Shown here piece by piece: positions 47,486 to 59,480 of a DNA stretch of 64,000 nucleotides. The position numbers were made by a program, and so were the translations under genes. Source of the stretch: Prosopocoilus inquinatus (Eukaryota; Arthropoda; Insecta; Coleoptera; Lucanidae); NCBI GenBank assembly GCA_036172665.1, contig CM069870.1, positions 20,000,001 to 20,064,000 on the forward strand, given 5' to 3'. A model generated the notes under the pieces. It saw only the letters and a program-made list of their open reading frames with translations. It had not been told where the DNA came from and ran no database searches. The number at the start of each line of letters is the position of its first letter. The first letter of the stretch is position 1.

Positions 47486-49215
47486 ATGGCGGATTATAAT
47501 ATAAACTTTGCAAGAGGCTACAGTGAAGAACAAGCTTTGATGGATGTATACAATTCTGATTTTGAGATAACGAGAGCGATGGTAGTGATGCAGACGAAGA
47601 TTTCACTGAACTGCAGGTAGTCGAAGCAAATGCAGCAAATCAAGCAGCTCAGATACTGATAATGAAGACGGGAATGAAGAAGTTTGAATTAGCAAGGATG
47701 GAATAATACAGTGGAGTAGTATGGAGTCAGGACGTAAAAAGACACAGTCAAGGAATATTATAAAACAAATTCCTGGTATATCAAAACATTTAAATTTGTC
47801 CACCCGCACAGACTGCTTTTGTGCATTTATAACGAACGAAATCATAGACAAAATACGCTTGCACACCAATGAAAGGGAAAATGATCAAAAGGAAAAGAAG
47901 TCAAGCCTAAAAAATTGGAAGGAATTACAATGTAGTGAGTTTTTGGCATTTTTGGGTCTAAGCTTGCTTTATGGTATTCAGAAGGGTCACGGGAAAGATC
48001 TAAAAGAATTTTGGTCAGAAAAGTACGGTTATCCAATTTTTAGAGCTGCAATGTCCAGACATCGTTTCACGAGCATACTTAGCTGTCTACGATTTGATGA
48101 CAGAGGTACACGACAAGTTAGAAAAGAAGCAACTAAGAACAAGATTGAACCTATAGCTGAAATAACTAATATGTTCGTTAGTCAATGCAAGAATGCTTAT
48201 ATACCAGGTCCAAATATTACTGTGGACGAACACCTGTGTACTTTTAGAGGAAGATGTGGTTTCAAGGTTTATATTCCTTCAAAGCCGGGAAAATATGGTA
48301 TAAAAATATGGTTGGCTGTAGACTGTGACTCTCGATACATTACAAACCTGCAAATATATTCTGGAAAAATAGGAAACACAAAGGAACAGGAACAAGGAAA
48401 GCGGGTGGTGTTAGATTTGGTAACGCACCTAAACGGCTCTGGTCGCAATATTACTACTGATAACTTCTTTACTAGCTACAGTCTTGGGCAGAAATTATTG
48501 AAACAAAAATTAACTCTTGTCGGAACTGTCCGTAAAAACCGTAAAGAGCTTCCTTCCTGTATGCTGCCGTCAAAATTTCGTGAAGAGAAATCATCTGTTT
48601 TTGCTTATGCCAACAATACATTATTAGTTTCTTCCGTTCCTAAAAAAGGAAAGGCTGTAGTTTTGTTGTCTACTCAACATAATAGATTTGACGTATCCGA
48701 CGAAGAGCACAGAAAACCGGAAGTAATACTAAATTATAATTCCACTAAATTCGGTGTTGATACTATAGATCGAATGGCTAGGACCTATTCAACAAAAAGA
48801 TCGACAAGAAGATGGCCACTTGCAGTATTTTTTGATCTTGTGGATTTTGCTGGAATTAATGCTTACGTATTATTTTCTGAGCTTGACAATACATACAAAA
48901 ATAAAACTGGAACTAGGCGAAGAATTAGTAAAACAAGAAACAGAAAATAGAATTCAATATCCCCAATCCAAGACAAGGAAAATTCATAAGGCCGTTAAAA
49001 ATGCAGGGTTTGGAAACTTACTTCAACAGTACAAACACCCGGACCTACCACAAAATAAACGAGGAAGATGCAGCATTTGTCCACGGCAAGCAGACAGAAA
49101 AACAAATATTTTATGTGATATGTGCAGTAAATTCGTTTGTAAGGAGCACCTTGAAATGCGCACATTATGTTTTACATGTTCCAGTTTAACGTTAGATGAC
49201 AGTGGCTCAGACTAA
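47486..49215 (+). pseudogene. piggyBac transposase, inactivated by frameshifts
   Basis: The core frame 47721-48950 encodes 409 residues with the RNase-H-like catalytic triad in piggyBac order: D169 in T-V-D-E-H, D247 in T-T-D-N-F-F, and D347 with D350 in G-V-D-T-I-D. The upstream part begins at the ATG of 47486 (M-A-D-Y-N). It is an acidic N-terminus that shifts frame near 47565 and 47640 and meets a TGA at 47685 just before the core. At about 48900 another frameshift moves the reading into the frame that ends at 49215. There a cysteine-rich zinc module follows (C-S-I-C, C-D-M-C, C-K-E-H, C-F-T-C), as in piggyBac, where it binds the element ends. Everything needed is recognisable, but no single frame joins it. 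The copy is probably a recently dead autonomous element; sequencing errors in homopolymers are an alternative for some shifts. Confidence 0.95.
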
Positions 49216-49470
49216 TATATTTACTACAGCAAAGTATTCACCTCATAAATAAATTTGCTTTAAAATTCATTTTGTTTATATAGTTTAGCTTGTATATATA
49301 GTTTATATACATTTAGTTTATTAAAGTTTATTAATAACTATCACATACAGACTAATCAATATATATCTTTAAACATTAACATGAAAAATAGCTTTTCTTA
49401 TAGCAAACCAACGCAATTTTAGGTTTGGGGTCAAAAGTGACCCCAGACGGGCAGTATGTAATTTTAAGGT

Positions 49471-49486
49471 AGACGGGCGGTGAGGG
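49471..49486 (-). repeat. piggyBac right terminal inverted repeat
   Basis: AGACGGGCGGTGAGGG precedes the right TTAA. A second AGACGGGC copy 27 bp further in may be part of the subterminal binding array. Confidence 0.9.
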
Positions 49487-49490
49487 TTAA

Positions 49491-51385
49491 TCTAAAGCGG
49501 CTCATGTCTTCAGCATTGCGCCAGGAAACGGTAACACGTCATCGAAATTGTCAGCGTATTTCTTTTTTAATTCCAAATTCCTGAAGTCCATTTTTTTAAA
49601 GGACGCGAGTCTCTTTTTACTTTTACTTATTTCTGAAATAAACAACTAGCACACATAACACTCACCACTTTGACAGCAAGTGACACTTCGACGCCATATT
49701 TAATCGCATCGCTTGCATCGTAAAATTTCTACGATTAAAAATTTAACAATCGATGTTGAATCGATTCATAATTATATTAGTAAACTTTTCAACGCCATTC
49801 TCATCATTTGACAATTCAGCATTCCAATCAATTCTGGCTATATTTGATTTGAGTAGATTTAGGTTGCTTTAATTGATTGATTGATTAACTTCAAGATTTT
49901 ATTATTGTCTAATTTAGTAAATGACTACAAGAAACTTTCAGCTGTCATCAATGTTTTGGCGTTGGCGCGAAACAGGGAATCAATATGGTGGCAAGTTTGC
50001 GGTACTTTGATAGATCTACGGACTTTAAAGCAATTGATATAGTCATGCCATCTATCGAACGTTAACCGACTTGCGCTTTTGCAAAACAGAATCCTACTAT
50101 AATATCCACATTCATTTTAACATCACCATTCAAAATAAATAAACAAATAAAACCCCCTACAGCCTTCTAAAAGCCTCAAAAAACTTATTGAAACGGCATT
50201 TTACTGACGGCTGAAGGTTTTAACGAAAAGTCGAAGACAAACGCAATGGAGAACCGACATCCGCCGTCATGCGATGGCTGAAATAAATCTACGCAAACTC
50301 CGTATGACCCTGCAGTCGACTGCTTGGGCGCGAAATTGGCGGTCTTAGTATCAGGAGAACATGAACGAAGCGAGATGAAAGCTCCGCAGCGCGCACGTTT
50401 CCGACCGCACCGAAATAGAATCTATTCGATTTCATGTTCTCCTGACACGCAGAGTTCTTATTTGATAACTTGATGCACAAAACAGACAGGTGTGAGCTTG
50501 CTTTTTTTGTTTGTTTAATCATCATGATCATCAACGGTTTCGATCGTCGGGGGTCTTCTTCCTCTTTCTTGTCCATTCCTAATTTGAAATTGAAATTAAC
50601 ACAATAAATACAAAATTATTTATTTGCTCGCGTGATTCACAGTGTGGTGTTATTTATAAAAATAAATACATACCTAATTTATTCATAGGTGTAATAATGA
50701 ATGTGTAATTTTATGTAAATGTGAATTTACGTAAATAAACAACAGATAAATATCTGTAGAGCAGTTTCGTCTCCTCGAATTTTCCTCGGAAAAGCGAGGA
50801 GAGCACGTTTTCTTTTAAGCACGCGCGTCATGCATATGACATGTAAATAGAATGAAAGAAGAAGAAGAAACTGTACACGTGCTATCGGGTGAGTTATGTG
50901 CGGAATGCGGCGGCCATGTTAAAATTTTATTAGAATTTTCTCATAATTCATAACTGAGAGGGCTTAGGTCACAAGGCGACAGAAAGGCGAGGAAGTGCTA
51001 ATTTACGTTCGCCTTGTCGTCCGTGCGAAATTTCGGCGGTTATTAGCGCCTAATTAAAAAGGTTGTTTGCACGAATTTCGAATTTCGCAGGTGATTACCC
51101 GGTTTTGATTTTTACAGCGGCGGCGAATACGACTCCGTACGTTGTGCGATTGAAATAGAATGAGTTAAAACTATTGAACCTAGAAATACGAATCTAATGT
51201 GTAGAGGTGTGTGCGCGCGGGGAATTATTCGCTGCGTTTGAAATTTGAAAGTCTTGGATTCAGCAGCGAAATAGTTCACGACCACGGTCGCCAATTTAGC
51301 ATTTTGTTATTAGATCTGGTGAGTTTCTATTGCAAATTCCAACAATTTTAGTAAATTCAAACATGTCTGAATTTTATCGATTTTT
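49491..51385. other. intergenic; small hairpin at 50351-50445
   Basis: TCAGGAGAACATGAA (50351-50365) pairs perfectly with TTCATGTTCTCCTGA (50431-50445), enclosing a GC-rich 65 bp interior. The rest holds no recognised gene. The 50770-51300 stretch is more GC-balanced and may be host unique DNA. Confidence 0.5.
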
Positions 51386-51529
51386 TCCAACACCTGTTTA
51401 TTACGAAGTTATAATAATGCCGATTCTGACTGCTATATTGTGAGGTCTATAAGACACCAGTGGAATTATGAACCCATAATTAAACTCTAATTCAAAATCG
51501 GCATTATTGTGATTGTGACAAGTGTTGGA
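51386..51529. mobile_element. small TIR element (~144 bp)
   Basis: TCCAACACCTGTTTATTACG at the left and its partly matching complement at the right (ending AGTGTTGGA) share the further block AATAATGCCGATT. The arms are about 40 bp with a few gaps. Size and symmetry fit a MITE; no clean target duplication is seen. Confidence 0.75.
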
Positions 51530-52469
51530 TAAAACTATGTATTACACTCGTGCCTTAACGGCAAAAAGTCACTTGTATAATAAATAGCTATCATGACCAG
51601 TTAATAATGTAATAATAACTACTTCCGTAACCACTTAACAATTTTCCAGGATACGAGCGATGAGAAATAAAACTAAACATGTAAGATCAAAGAAATTAAC
51701 CCGATAGAAAAACCAGAAGAAAATTTAAATAAACAACAGACAGAATTACACGCAAAGAAAAATTAGATTATGTTTACACGAAGAGAAAAATAAAATATCG
51801 ACGATTTCATGCGAAAAGAAAAATGAAATAAATAATATCGGATTACGAAAAACAAATGAATGTCTGTCATTCTTCGAACTTATAATTGTTTCGTGTCGTT
51901 CGGTCTTCTAAGTTATAATAATAATAATAATATTTATTCCCTCCATTAGAGCATGATATATAGTATTGGATTAGTCAGTAGCATAAATACATGTAAATAA
52001 GAATAGCCTTAAAAAAATGTATCGAAATTGATGATATATGTAAATTAAGTAAGTAAATGTACATCATAAACAAATAATTCAATTAATTTAATTTAAAACT
52101 AAAATTTATTTTTAACTAATCAATAAAAGTGAAAATAAAACAAAATTAATAAGAAGGAAGAAAAATAAAATAACAAAAAGAAAGACGTTGAAATACTAAG
52201 AATAAAATGAACGGGAAACAAACGAATGTCAATTATTCTTTGGAATTGTTCTGTTTCGTTCAGTGTCCTTCGCTCCTACCGCGTTTCAAGTTGCATTTTG
52301 TCGGTTTTTTTGATTTTCAATCGTCAAAAATGAAAGAAAAAACTGAACTACAACTATAAAAATATGGAAAAGAACTATCAAATATCACAAATGAACGTTA
52401 ACTGTTTTCTCAACAAGGCAAGTAACTTTTTTTTATTTTGTTGTCTCCTGTTTTCGTTACTGATTTCAA
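51530..52469. repeat. AT-rich stretch with a duplicated ~65 bp block and (AAT)n
   Basis: AAACAAATGAATGTCTGTCA (51850) recurs as AAACAAACGAATGTCAATTA (52217); both continue into a TTGTTYTGTTTCGTTCRGT-like box. An AAT/ATA triplet run lies at 51918-51934. No gene is present. Confidence 0.6.
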
Positions 52470-54101
52470 TGCTTTTGTCAAGATTTTGCCGATTTTCACT
52501 TCTCCGCAAAGAAAACCGATTTTATTCTATACCTTTCATTGTTTATTTGGTAAAATTTTCTTTAACTTATAAATTCTTTTCTTTCATTTTTTTTTAATTT
52601 TCCTTTCACTTTCTTTTTCTAATTTTATTTTTTTAATTTTTTATATTTCATTGGAGAGTCGTCAATTTTCCGTTATTCTAAAAACTATTTCAATAATTTA
52701 GGGTTCCGGTGCAGTTAGTCCTTTCAATTTCTGTTGTTGCTTTTTTTTTAATTGATTCCTTGTACTTCACTGGACAATCGTCGATCGTCTTCTGTTTCTG
52801 GATTTACCTTAATTTAAAGGCTATTTCCTTCTTTATCTTTCATTGTTTATTTTGAAAATATTTTCTTTTGTCTTTAAATTCTCTGGTGTAGTTTTCCTTT
52901 CGTTTTTTGTTTTTTTTTAATTTTCTTTCACGTTTTGTTGTCTATTTTGTAAAAAAATTCTTTTGCCTTTAAATTCTCTCGTGTACTTTTCCTTTCATTT
53001 TTTGTTTTGTATTTTTTAATTTTCCTTTCACGTTCTGTTGTTTTTTTTTTATTTTATTAGAGAATCGTCGATTTTCCGTTATCCTAAAAACTATTTCAAT
53101 AATTTAGGTTCTTCGTGCAGTTATATTCCTTTCACTTTCTGTGTTTTTTCTTGTTTTTTGTTTTTAATTTTATTTCTTGTATTTCATTGGAGAATCGTCG
53201 ACCTTCTTTTGTTTCTGGATTCACCTTTTTTTAAAAGCCATTTCCTTTTTTGTCTTTCATTGTGATTTATTGAATTTTTATTTGCTTTTAATTTGCCCTT
53301 TTTTTTGGGAAGAATTTCTTTGTGTACGTGTTTTTTTAAATTCCGAAACAAAGAAGATATTCAACCCAAAATCCGGCCCTTACTTATAAGAACTGAAAAC
53401 GTAAAAAGTTCTAACAACTTTTTATCTTTAATTTGTCTGTCTCTTTTTTATCATATTTTTTATTTTATAAAATTATATTTTTTATCCCTTTACACCGTTA
53501 TAAACTACCCTCGTGTGCTCCATAAAATAAATATTTGTTAGTAAAGATAAAATTAACATGAAATTAAATTACCCTCAGCAAAATATCAAATCTCGAGTTA
53601 AAAGGAAGCTCCCCAGGAATTTTAAAATTGAAATATCGGATCACTTACAATTATAAATATCAATAAATACAAAGTGGTTAAGTTCGGCTTCCGGCAAAGC
53701 TGAAATTTATTTTAAAATGGTGCATTTGTACTCCATGGACGCAGTCAAGGTCGGGAAAATGGGAATGTTGCTCTCTTTTTTTAATTTCAAAATTAATTTC
53801 AAAACAAGAAAGATATTTTACCAGAAATCTGGCCTCTTACTTATAAGAACTTAAAACGTAAAAAAATATAACAATTTTTTATCTTTACTTATAATATAAA
53901 CTTGCTCTACCTTAGAACTAAATCTATTTCACTTTTCTCTGTAAATAATTTATAAAATAAAAAGTATATAGAAGTACAATATATTTTATTGTATCTATAT
54001 TGTATCATTAATTATTTTAAAAAGTAATTATTCGAAAAATTAATTATTAATTACTCGAATATTACTTCTGCGCGGTCTGAGTCACAGAAAAAAAGACACT
54101 C

Positions 54102-54255
54102 GGGGCCAGTTACCAGTACCCAACACTTAAGCCGAGCTTAACTTTAAGGGCCGCTTAGAATGTGAGTTGCATTTATGTTATGTAACCTGAAATATCACAT
54201 TATAAACAATATTTAAATTTAAGCTCGACTTAAGTGTTTGATGCAATTGGCCGCC
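54102..54255. mobile_element. TIR element (~154 bp MITE) in the loop of the large inverted repeat
   Basis: GGGGCCAGTTACCAGTACCC with AACACTTAAGCCGAGCTTAA faces AAGCTCGACTTAAGTGTTTG ending ATTGGCCGCC. The arms are about 40 bp at roughly 80 percent identity. Confidence 0.8.
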
Positions 54256-54693
54256 ATCAATGAGTCAAAGATAAATTTCAATAACTTTTTTGAATATTAC
54301 AATATAGATTATTATTTTTATTTGCGGAAGATCCAAGACGATTGTTGTTTACTTAAAAATTTTTATTTAATTTTACCTCTTCTTAAATCCTGACTACGCC
54401 CGTGGTTGGAATAACTTCCGACAGACGTCACGTGACAGCATCATTGACAAGCGTCATCTGACATTCCAGTTTCAAATTAAAACGCAGTGGATATAATCTA
54501 CAATCTTATCGCTGTTGATTACTTTTGTCGCTGTTGATTACATCAAATATTTGCCAAATAAGCCAATAAAACATAAGCTGTTGCAGCGTTGCAAATAGTT
54601 GAAAATGACTATTGTATATTGCCAACTGTAACAATCATTCTTGATCACTCTGTACTTTATATATCAGAACTAATCTAATCTAAACTAATTTGT

Positions 54694-55267
54694 AAAATAA
54701 TTTAAAATAGAGCATGTCTTATTGAAATTTTATACTCCCTTTATTTCAAATGACTTTCAAAGAAAAATATGACGTATTTGGTATCAGCGTACTCAAAAAT
54801 AATGTTCTGTTGAACTAAGCTAAGAAACATATGAGATTCTATCGAAAAAAATGAGTTAAGAGCTAATGAAAATATCAAATACTGTAAGAATATTAAAAAT
54901 CAAAATACCATCAAAGGAGTGATTTTTTCGAAACACCTGATCGCATTAGATCGAAAAAAGGCGATTCATAGCTTCCTAGATTGAAAAATAAAAGTTTTTT
55001 TTTTCGTTGTCATGGAAACCAAAATTAATTATTGATACGTATTCGGACTCGTAATGCTCCGTAGATTTTAAATATGTAAAAATATATATGGTGTTCCATT
55101 TAAAATAACAAAGTTGATATCACTTCCGACGAAACCGGAAGTCCTATGATGACTATCAGTATGTCGGAAAATTCCATTTTTTGTTTAGTTTATTGTCTCC
55201 AAAACTCAGGTTAATCGATTAATAAATAAAGATCCTAGAAGGGTGAGCACATGGCGCGGGACACCCG
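54694..55267. mobile_element. half copy of the 1.08 kb palindromic element
   Basis: It begins inside the loop (AAAATAATTTAAAATAGAGC, compare 5560-5580) and runs through one complete arm to the terminal GGCGCGGGACACCCGG. The second arm is missing. Its outer end stops exactly where the right arm of the large inverted repeat begins. Similarity to 5563-6124 is high throughout. Confidence 0.93.
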
Positions 55268-56213
55268 GTATACTTTTTATTTTATAAATTATTTACAGAG
55301 AAAAGTGAAATAGATTTTGTTCTAAGGTAGACCAAGTTTATATTATAAGTAAAGATAAAAGATTGTTATAATTTTTTACGTTTTAAGTTTTTATAAGTAA
55401 GAGGCCGGATTTCGGGTAAAATAATTTTCTTGTTTTGAAATTAAAAAAAACACTTACACAAGGTAATTATTCGCATGGACAAATTAAAAGCAAATGAAAA
55501 TAAAAAAATGACAATGAAAAGCAAAAAAGGAAATGGCTCTTAAAATAAGGTAAAAAAATACAAAACAAAACAAAAGAAGATCGACGATTCTCCCATGAAA
55601 TACAAGAAATAAAATTAAAAACAAAAAAAACAAAAGTGCAAGAAGAACCTAAATAGTTTTTAGAATAACGGAGAAACGACGATTCTCCAATAAAACATAA
55701 AATATTAAAACAGGAAAATAAAAGAAAGTGATATTTTTTTTACAAAATAAACAATGAAGGAAATAGCTTTCAAAATAAGGCAAAGCCAGAAACAAAAAAA
55801 GATCGACGATTCACCAGTGATGTGCAAGAAATGAAATAAAAAAAAAACAACGGAAAGGAGAAGGAATAATTGTACAAAGAACCTAAATTATTGAAATAGT
55901 TTTTAGAATAACGAAAAATCGAGTATTTTCTAATAAAATAAAAAAAAATTAAAAAGAAAATAGTACAAGGAATGAATTAAAAAAAAGCAGCAACAGAAAG
56001 TGAAAGGACTAACTGCACGGGAACCCTAAATTATTGAAATAGTTTTTAGAATAACGTAAAATCGACAACTCTCCAATGAAACACAAAAAAAAATTTAAAA
56101 AAAAAAAAGTTAAAGAAAAAGAAGTTAAAAAAATTTAAATAAACAATGTAAAGTAATGAATAAAATCGGTTTTCTTTGCGGAGAAGTGAAAATCGGCAAA
56201 AACTTGAAAAATG

Positions 56214-57029
56214 TAAGTATAAGTTATATTTAACATCCCAATACTCGTAAGTTAAGTAAAATTTTTTTTTAAAGTGGAGGAGTGTGAAAAAATAACGCCG
56301 ATAAAACTTATTTTGATTTTTCAGATAAAACGGTCCCGCGCCCATCTCTAAACGTGTTAAATTTTGTATCGCCGTAAATTGCTTTTAACATGCAGAACAC
56401 TGCACATCTCCGACAAGTTCTGCTGCCCTGCTCTGTGGAAGCGCTCTAGAAGTCCGTTGAGAACTCCCATTCGCTTCTACCTAATAATAATAACAATGGT
56501 AATAATAAATAATATGGTGCTTGCTTGCGCACATTCCCACCGGAGTTTTGAGTAAAACTAAAACCGTGACGTTTTCACGCCTTGAGAATTTACAACTTGC
56601 TTGACCGGTGCTTTTCCACCGATGCAGAAATTTCGTCGAACGTTCGTTCCCAGTCATCACTTTACGTGTAAGTCCGTCCCATGGGCGGACGTTGTAATTA
56701 AATGAGTCCGCACGCAACGGGTTTGACAACAAAATTAAATGTCATTATAAGTTGAAGTCAATAGGAGAAAAAATGGAGGAGGAAAAGTTATTTAAAAAAA
56801 ATATTGTTTCAACTAAAATTACAAATAAATTTGTTCCATATTTGAAAATTAAAAATTAAAGTTAATATAAATATAAGAAGTTGCTTGTCTCTTATATCGA
56901 GGACGAGTTCTTGAATATGTAGTTTAGCTTCAAATTTATTTACAAATTCTAACATTTCTAACGTATTTTGTATTTTATAGTTTTTAATATATTTTACAAG
57001 GTTCTGTATTTTTTATTGTTGTATGTACA
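56214..57029. other. intergenic, no gene recognised
   Basis: No element ends. Small frames on both strands around 56364-56732 in a more GC-balanced patch show no domain. Confidence 0.35.
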
Positions 57030-57120
57030 CTAAAGGTTCCCAAACTTTTCTCAGCAACGACCGCCCCCTTTAAAAAAATAAAATAAAAATTCCATCGACC
57101 CCTTTTCAAATTTCTGAATC
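57030..57120 (+). repeat. hAT-type terminal sequence (left end?)
   Basis: AAGGTTCCCAAACTTTTCTC followed by GCAACGACCGCCCCCTTT and, 30 bp later, CCATCGACCCCTTTT has the layout of many hAT ends. A possible facing end (TCATCGACCACATTC, 58398-58412) lies 1.4 kb away, but no 8 bp duplication was found. Confidence 0.45.
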
Positions 57121-59480
57121 ATTTTAAATCAATTTTTTTTTAAATTACAATCTGTGATTCTATTTGACCTTATTTCATTTCTTTTTTAAATTGTAAACCC
57201 AATGGATTTTTGATATTTTCTCGACTCGATTTTATTTATTTATATCAAATTTCTCTGAACACATTAAATCAAAATATCTTTAAGTTGCAATCAGTAATTC
57301 TATTGACCTTGTTTCACTTTTTTAAAATTACAAACGGAAGCAATCTTTTATCTTTTCTTGACTCGATTTTATTTATTTATATCAAATTTCTCTGAAACGT
57401 TAAATTAAAAAATGTTTAAGTTGCAGTCTAATTCTATTTGACCTTATTTCTTTCTTTTTTTTAAATTGTAAACCGACTCGATCTTTTGTCTCTTTTTTTG
57501 ATTCGATTTTCTTTGATTTTATATTCGCAATATTAGTTGATTCACTTCTGATTATTTTTGTTTCGTTCAAACTTTTTCTCTTGATTCGTTCTATCTGTAG
57601 AATTTTTATTTTCATACACGAGTTTGTTTTTAATTCTATTTTTAATTTAATCAATTGATCGACTTTTGTGTTTTCTTCGATTCGATTTAATTTGATTTAT
57701 TAATTGATTTTTAACCATCGATTTATCATCTTTTGCTTATGTTTTTTTTTTCTTTTGTTTAATTTTATTTAGCATGATTTTGTTTTTTAACAAGTCGATC
57801 CAGTCGATCTGATCGGAGAAGTTTTATTTTTCTCTTATTTTCATGATCGATCGTTTTTTCGTTTTCATATCTCTTATACGACTTTACTTTTACTTCCACT
57901 TTTAATTTAATCAATTGATCGACTTGTGTTTTTTTTCTTTGATCCTATTTCAATTGATTTGTTGCTTGATCTTTAACTATCAATTTTTTGTTGTTTGTTT
58001 TTGACTGTCAGTCGTCCGTCTTTTATTTTTTCCTTTTCTTTTACTCGATTAGTGTTCATTTTATTTTACATTTGATCTCCGCTTTTTTTTAATTTCTTTC
58101 TCTGTTATTCACTTTGATTTTATTTTGTTTCTTATTATTTGTTGTTCGTTTTTTTCTTTAATATTCGCAGATTAAATTTTGATGGCATTCGTCATTTTTT
58201 ACATTGATTTGACTTATTGTTAGTTTTGCATGATTTTTATTTCCATCTCTACCACACCGACGATCGTCTTTTGTTTTTGTTCCCATTCGATTATTTTATT
58301 ATAATTTTGACAATCAATCGATATTCTCTCTCTCTCTTCTTTTATTCAAGTTGACACTGTACAGTGCTTACTGCGACCTCCCAAAAGACCTCTAGAGATT
58401 CATCGACCACATTCAAGTTTTCAGTTCTTGAAGAAGTAAATACAAATTTATTTATTTTTCTTTTTCTCTTCCAATAAAACCCCCTCCCTTTATTTATTGC
58501 AGATAAAGACACAATCATTAAATGATAGAGAAACTACTATTGGCTGTCGATTGTTTTCTAATTTTTGTTTTCGTTCGATGACGACAGAGGTGTGAAGAGT
58601 GAAAAATATTCGATTGTTTCTTTCCTTTCTATTTTTTTTTCTTTCGGCGAAAAAATGAAAATCGTGTACCACGATCGATTGTCTTGTGTTTCATGTTTTG
58701 TTTGATTTATCTTTTGTAAAATTTATTTTCAAATTCCAAATTCAAATTATTTTCAAATTCCATCGTACGATTGAAATTATGGTTTTTGTTCTTTCTTTCT
58801 TTAAAAATGAACTCTTTTTTCCTTTTGACGAAGACAAAGAGAGGAAAATGTTAAAAAGGCGATCGACTTTATATTATTTTTTCTTTGTCCGTGCGAATGA
58901 ATAAAATCCAAAATTCACTTCATTTATTGCTAGATAAAGACAACCATTAAAAATGTACATATGTCCAACTATTATCGGTCGATCGTCTTTTGTTTTTTTA
59001 ACTTTTTGTTTTCGTTTGATGAAAGCAAAATTTCTTTTTTATGAAGAGAAAATATACGAGAAACGAAAAAATCGAGAAAATCGAAAATGTTATTTGTGTA
59101 CTGCTATCCATCGTTTTTTAATTCATATTTTGTTTTGTTTTTTACACATTCTTTCAATTCATTTTTAAAGCCCACACATTCCAAAACGTGTGATTTGGAT
59201 TATAACTTTTGTTTGTCTTTTCTTTCTTTAAAAAAATGAAGTTCCTTTTGATTCGTTTGGACGTCGAGAATTTATCTTTGTTTGGCTTTTGTTCTTTCTT
59301 TGGTTCGTTAAAATTTAAATTATTATTTTTTTGTTTCGACGAAGACGAAGAGAGATAAATGCGAAAGGCGATCGATTTTCTTTCTTCTTTTTTTCTTCTG
59401 CGAAAGATGCAATCGTTAAAGATAAAGAAACTAGGGATTATTGGCGGTCGATCGTCTTTTGTTTATTAACAGTCATTTGG
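57121..59480. repeat. T-rich tandem repeat field (three unit types)
   Basis: Type 1 has three ~138 bp units from 57151, 57291 and 57427, sharing TATTTATATCAAATTTCTCT (first two) and TTCTATTTGACCTTATTTC. Type 2 has two ~260 bp units with TTTAATTTAATCAATTGATC at about 57640 and 57900. Type 3 has three ~430-475 bp units near 58493, 58922 and 59400, with GATAAAGACA and CGGTCGATCGTCTTTTG boxes. The Phe/Lys-rich frames in this interval are composition artefacts. Confidence 0.82.

Larger units (their letters stand above)
46886..49490 (+). mobile_element. piggyBac element, 2.6 kb, both ends and TTAA sites present
   Basis: TTAA at 46886-46889 and at 49487-49490 flank the element. The terminal inverted repeats are CCCTCGCCGCCAGTCT on the left and CCCTCACCGCCCGTCT on the right (minus strand), 14 of 16 identical. 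Subterminal GGGGTC...GACCCC motifs occur near both ends (46911, 47079 and about 49430). Between them lies one transposase gene with its C-terminal zinc region. TTAA target duplication, CCCT termini and the transposase together make the assignment secure. The ends look intact, so it could still be mobilised if a matching enzyme existed. Confidence 0.97.
52470..56213. mobile_element. large inverted-repeat (foldback-like) structure, ~3.7 kb
   Basis: The T-rich left arm (52470-53969) and the A-rich right arm (55269-56213) are inverted copies. GCCGATTTTCACTTCTCCGC near 52488 faces its exact complement near 56177-56196. AGAATCGTCGA-type boxes recur through both arms. The inner ends, TTTATAAAATAAAAAGTATA and its complement, lie at 53950-53969 and 55269-55288. 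The left arm carries an extra ~0.5 kb, including a second copy of the ATTTTTATCTTTA inner block (53340-53440 versus 53795-53890). Both arms contain internal short tandem repetition, as in FB elements. No transposase is seen; the loop holds two other elements. Confidence 0.85.
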
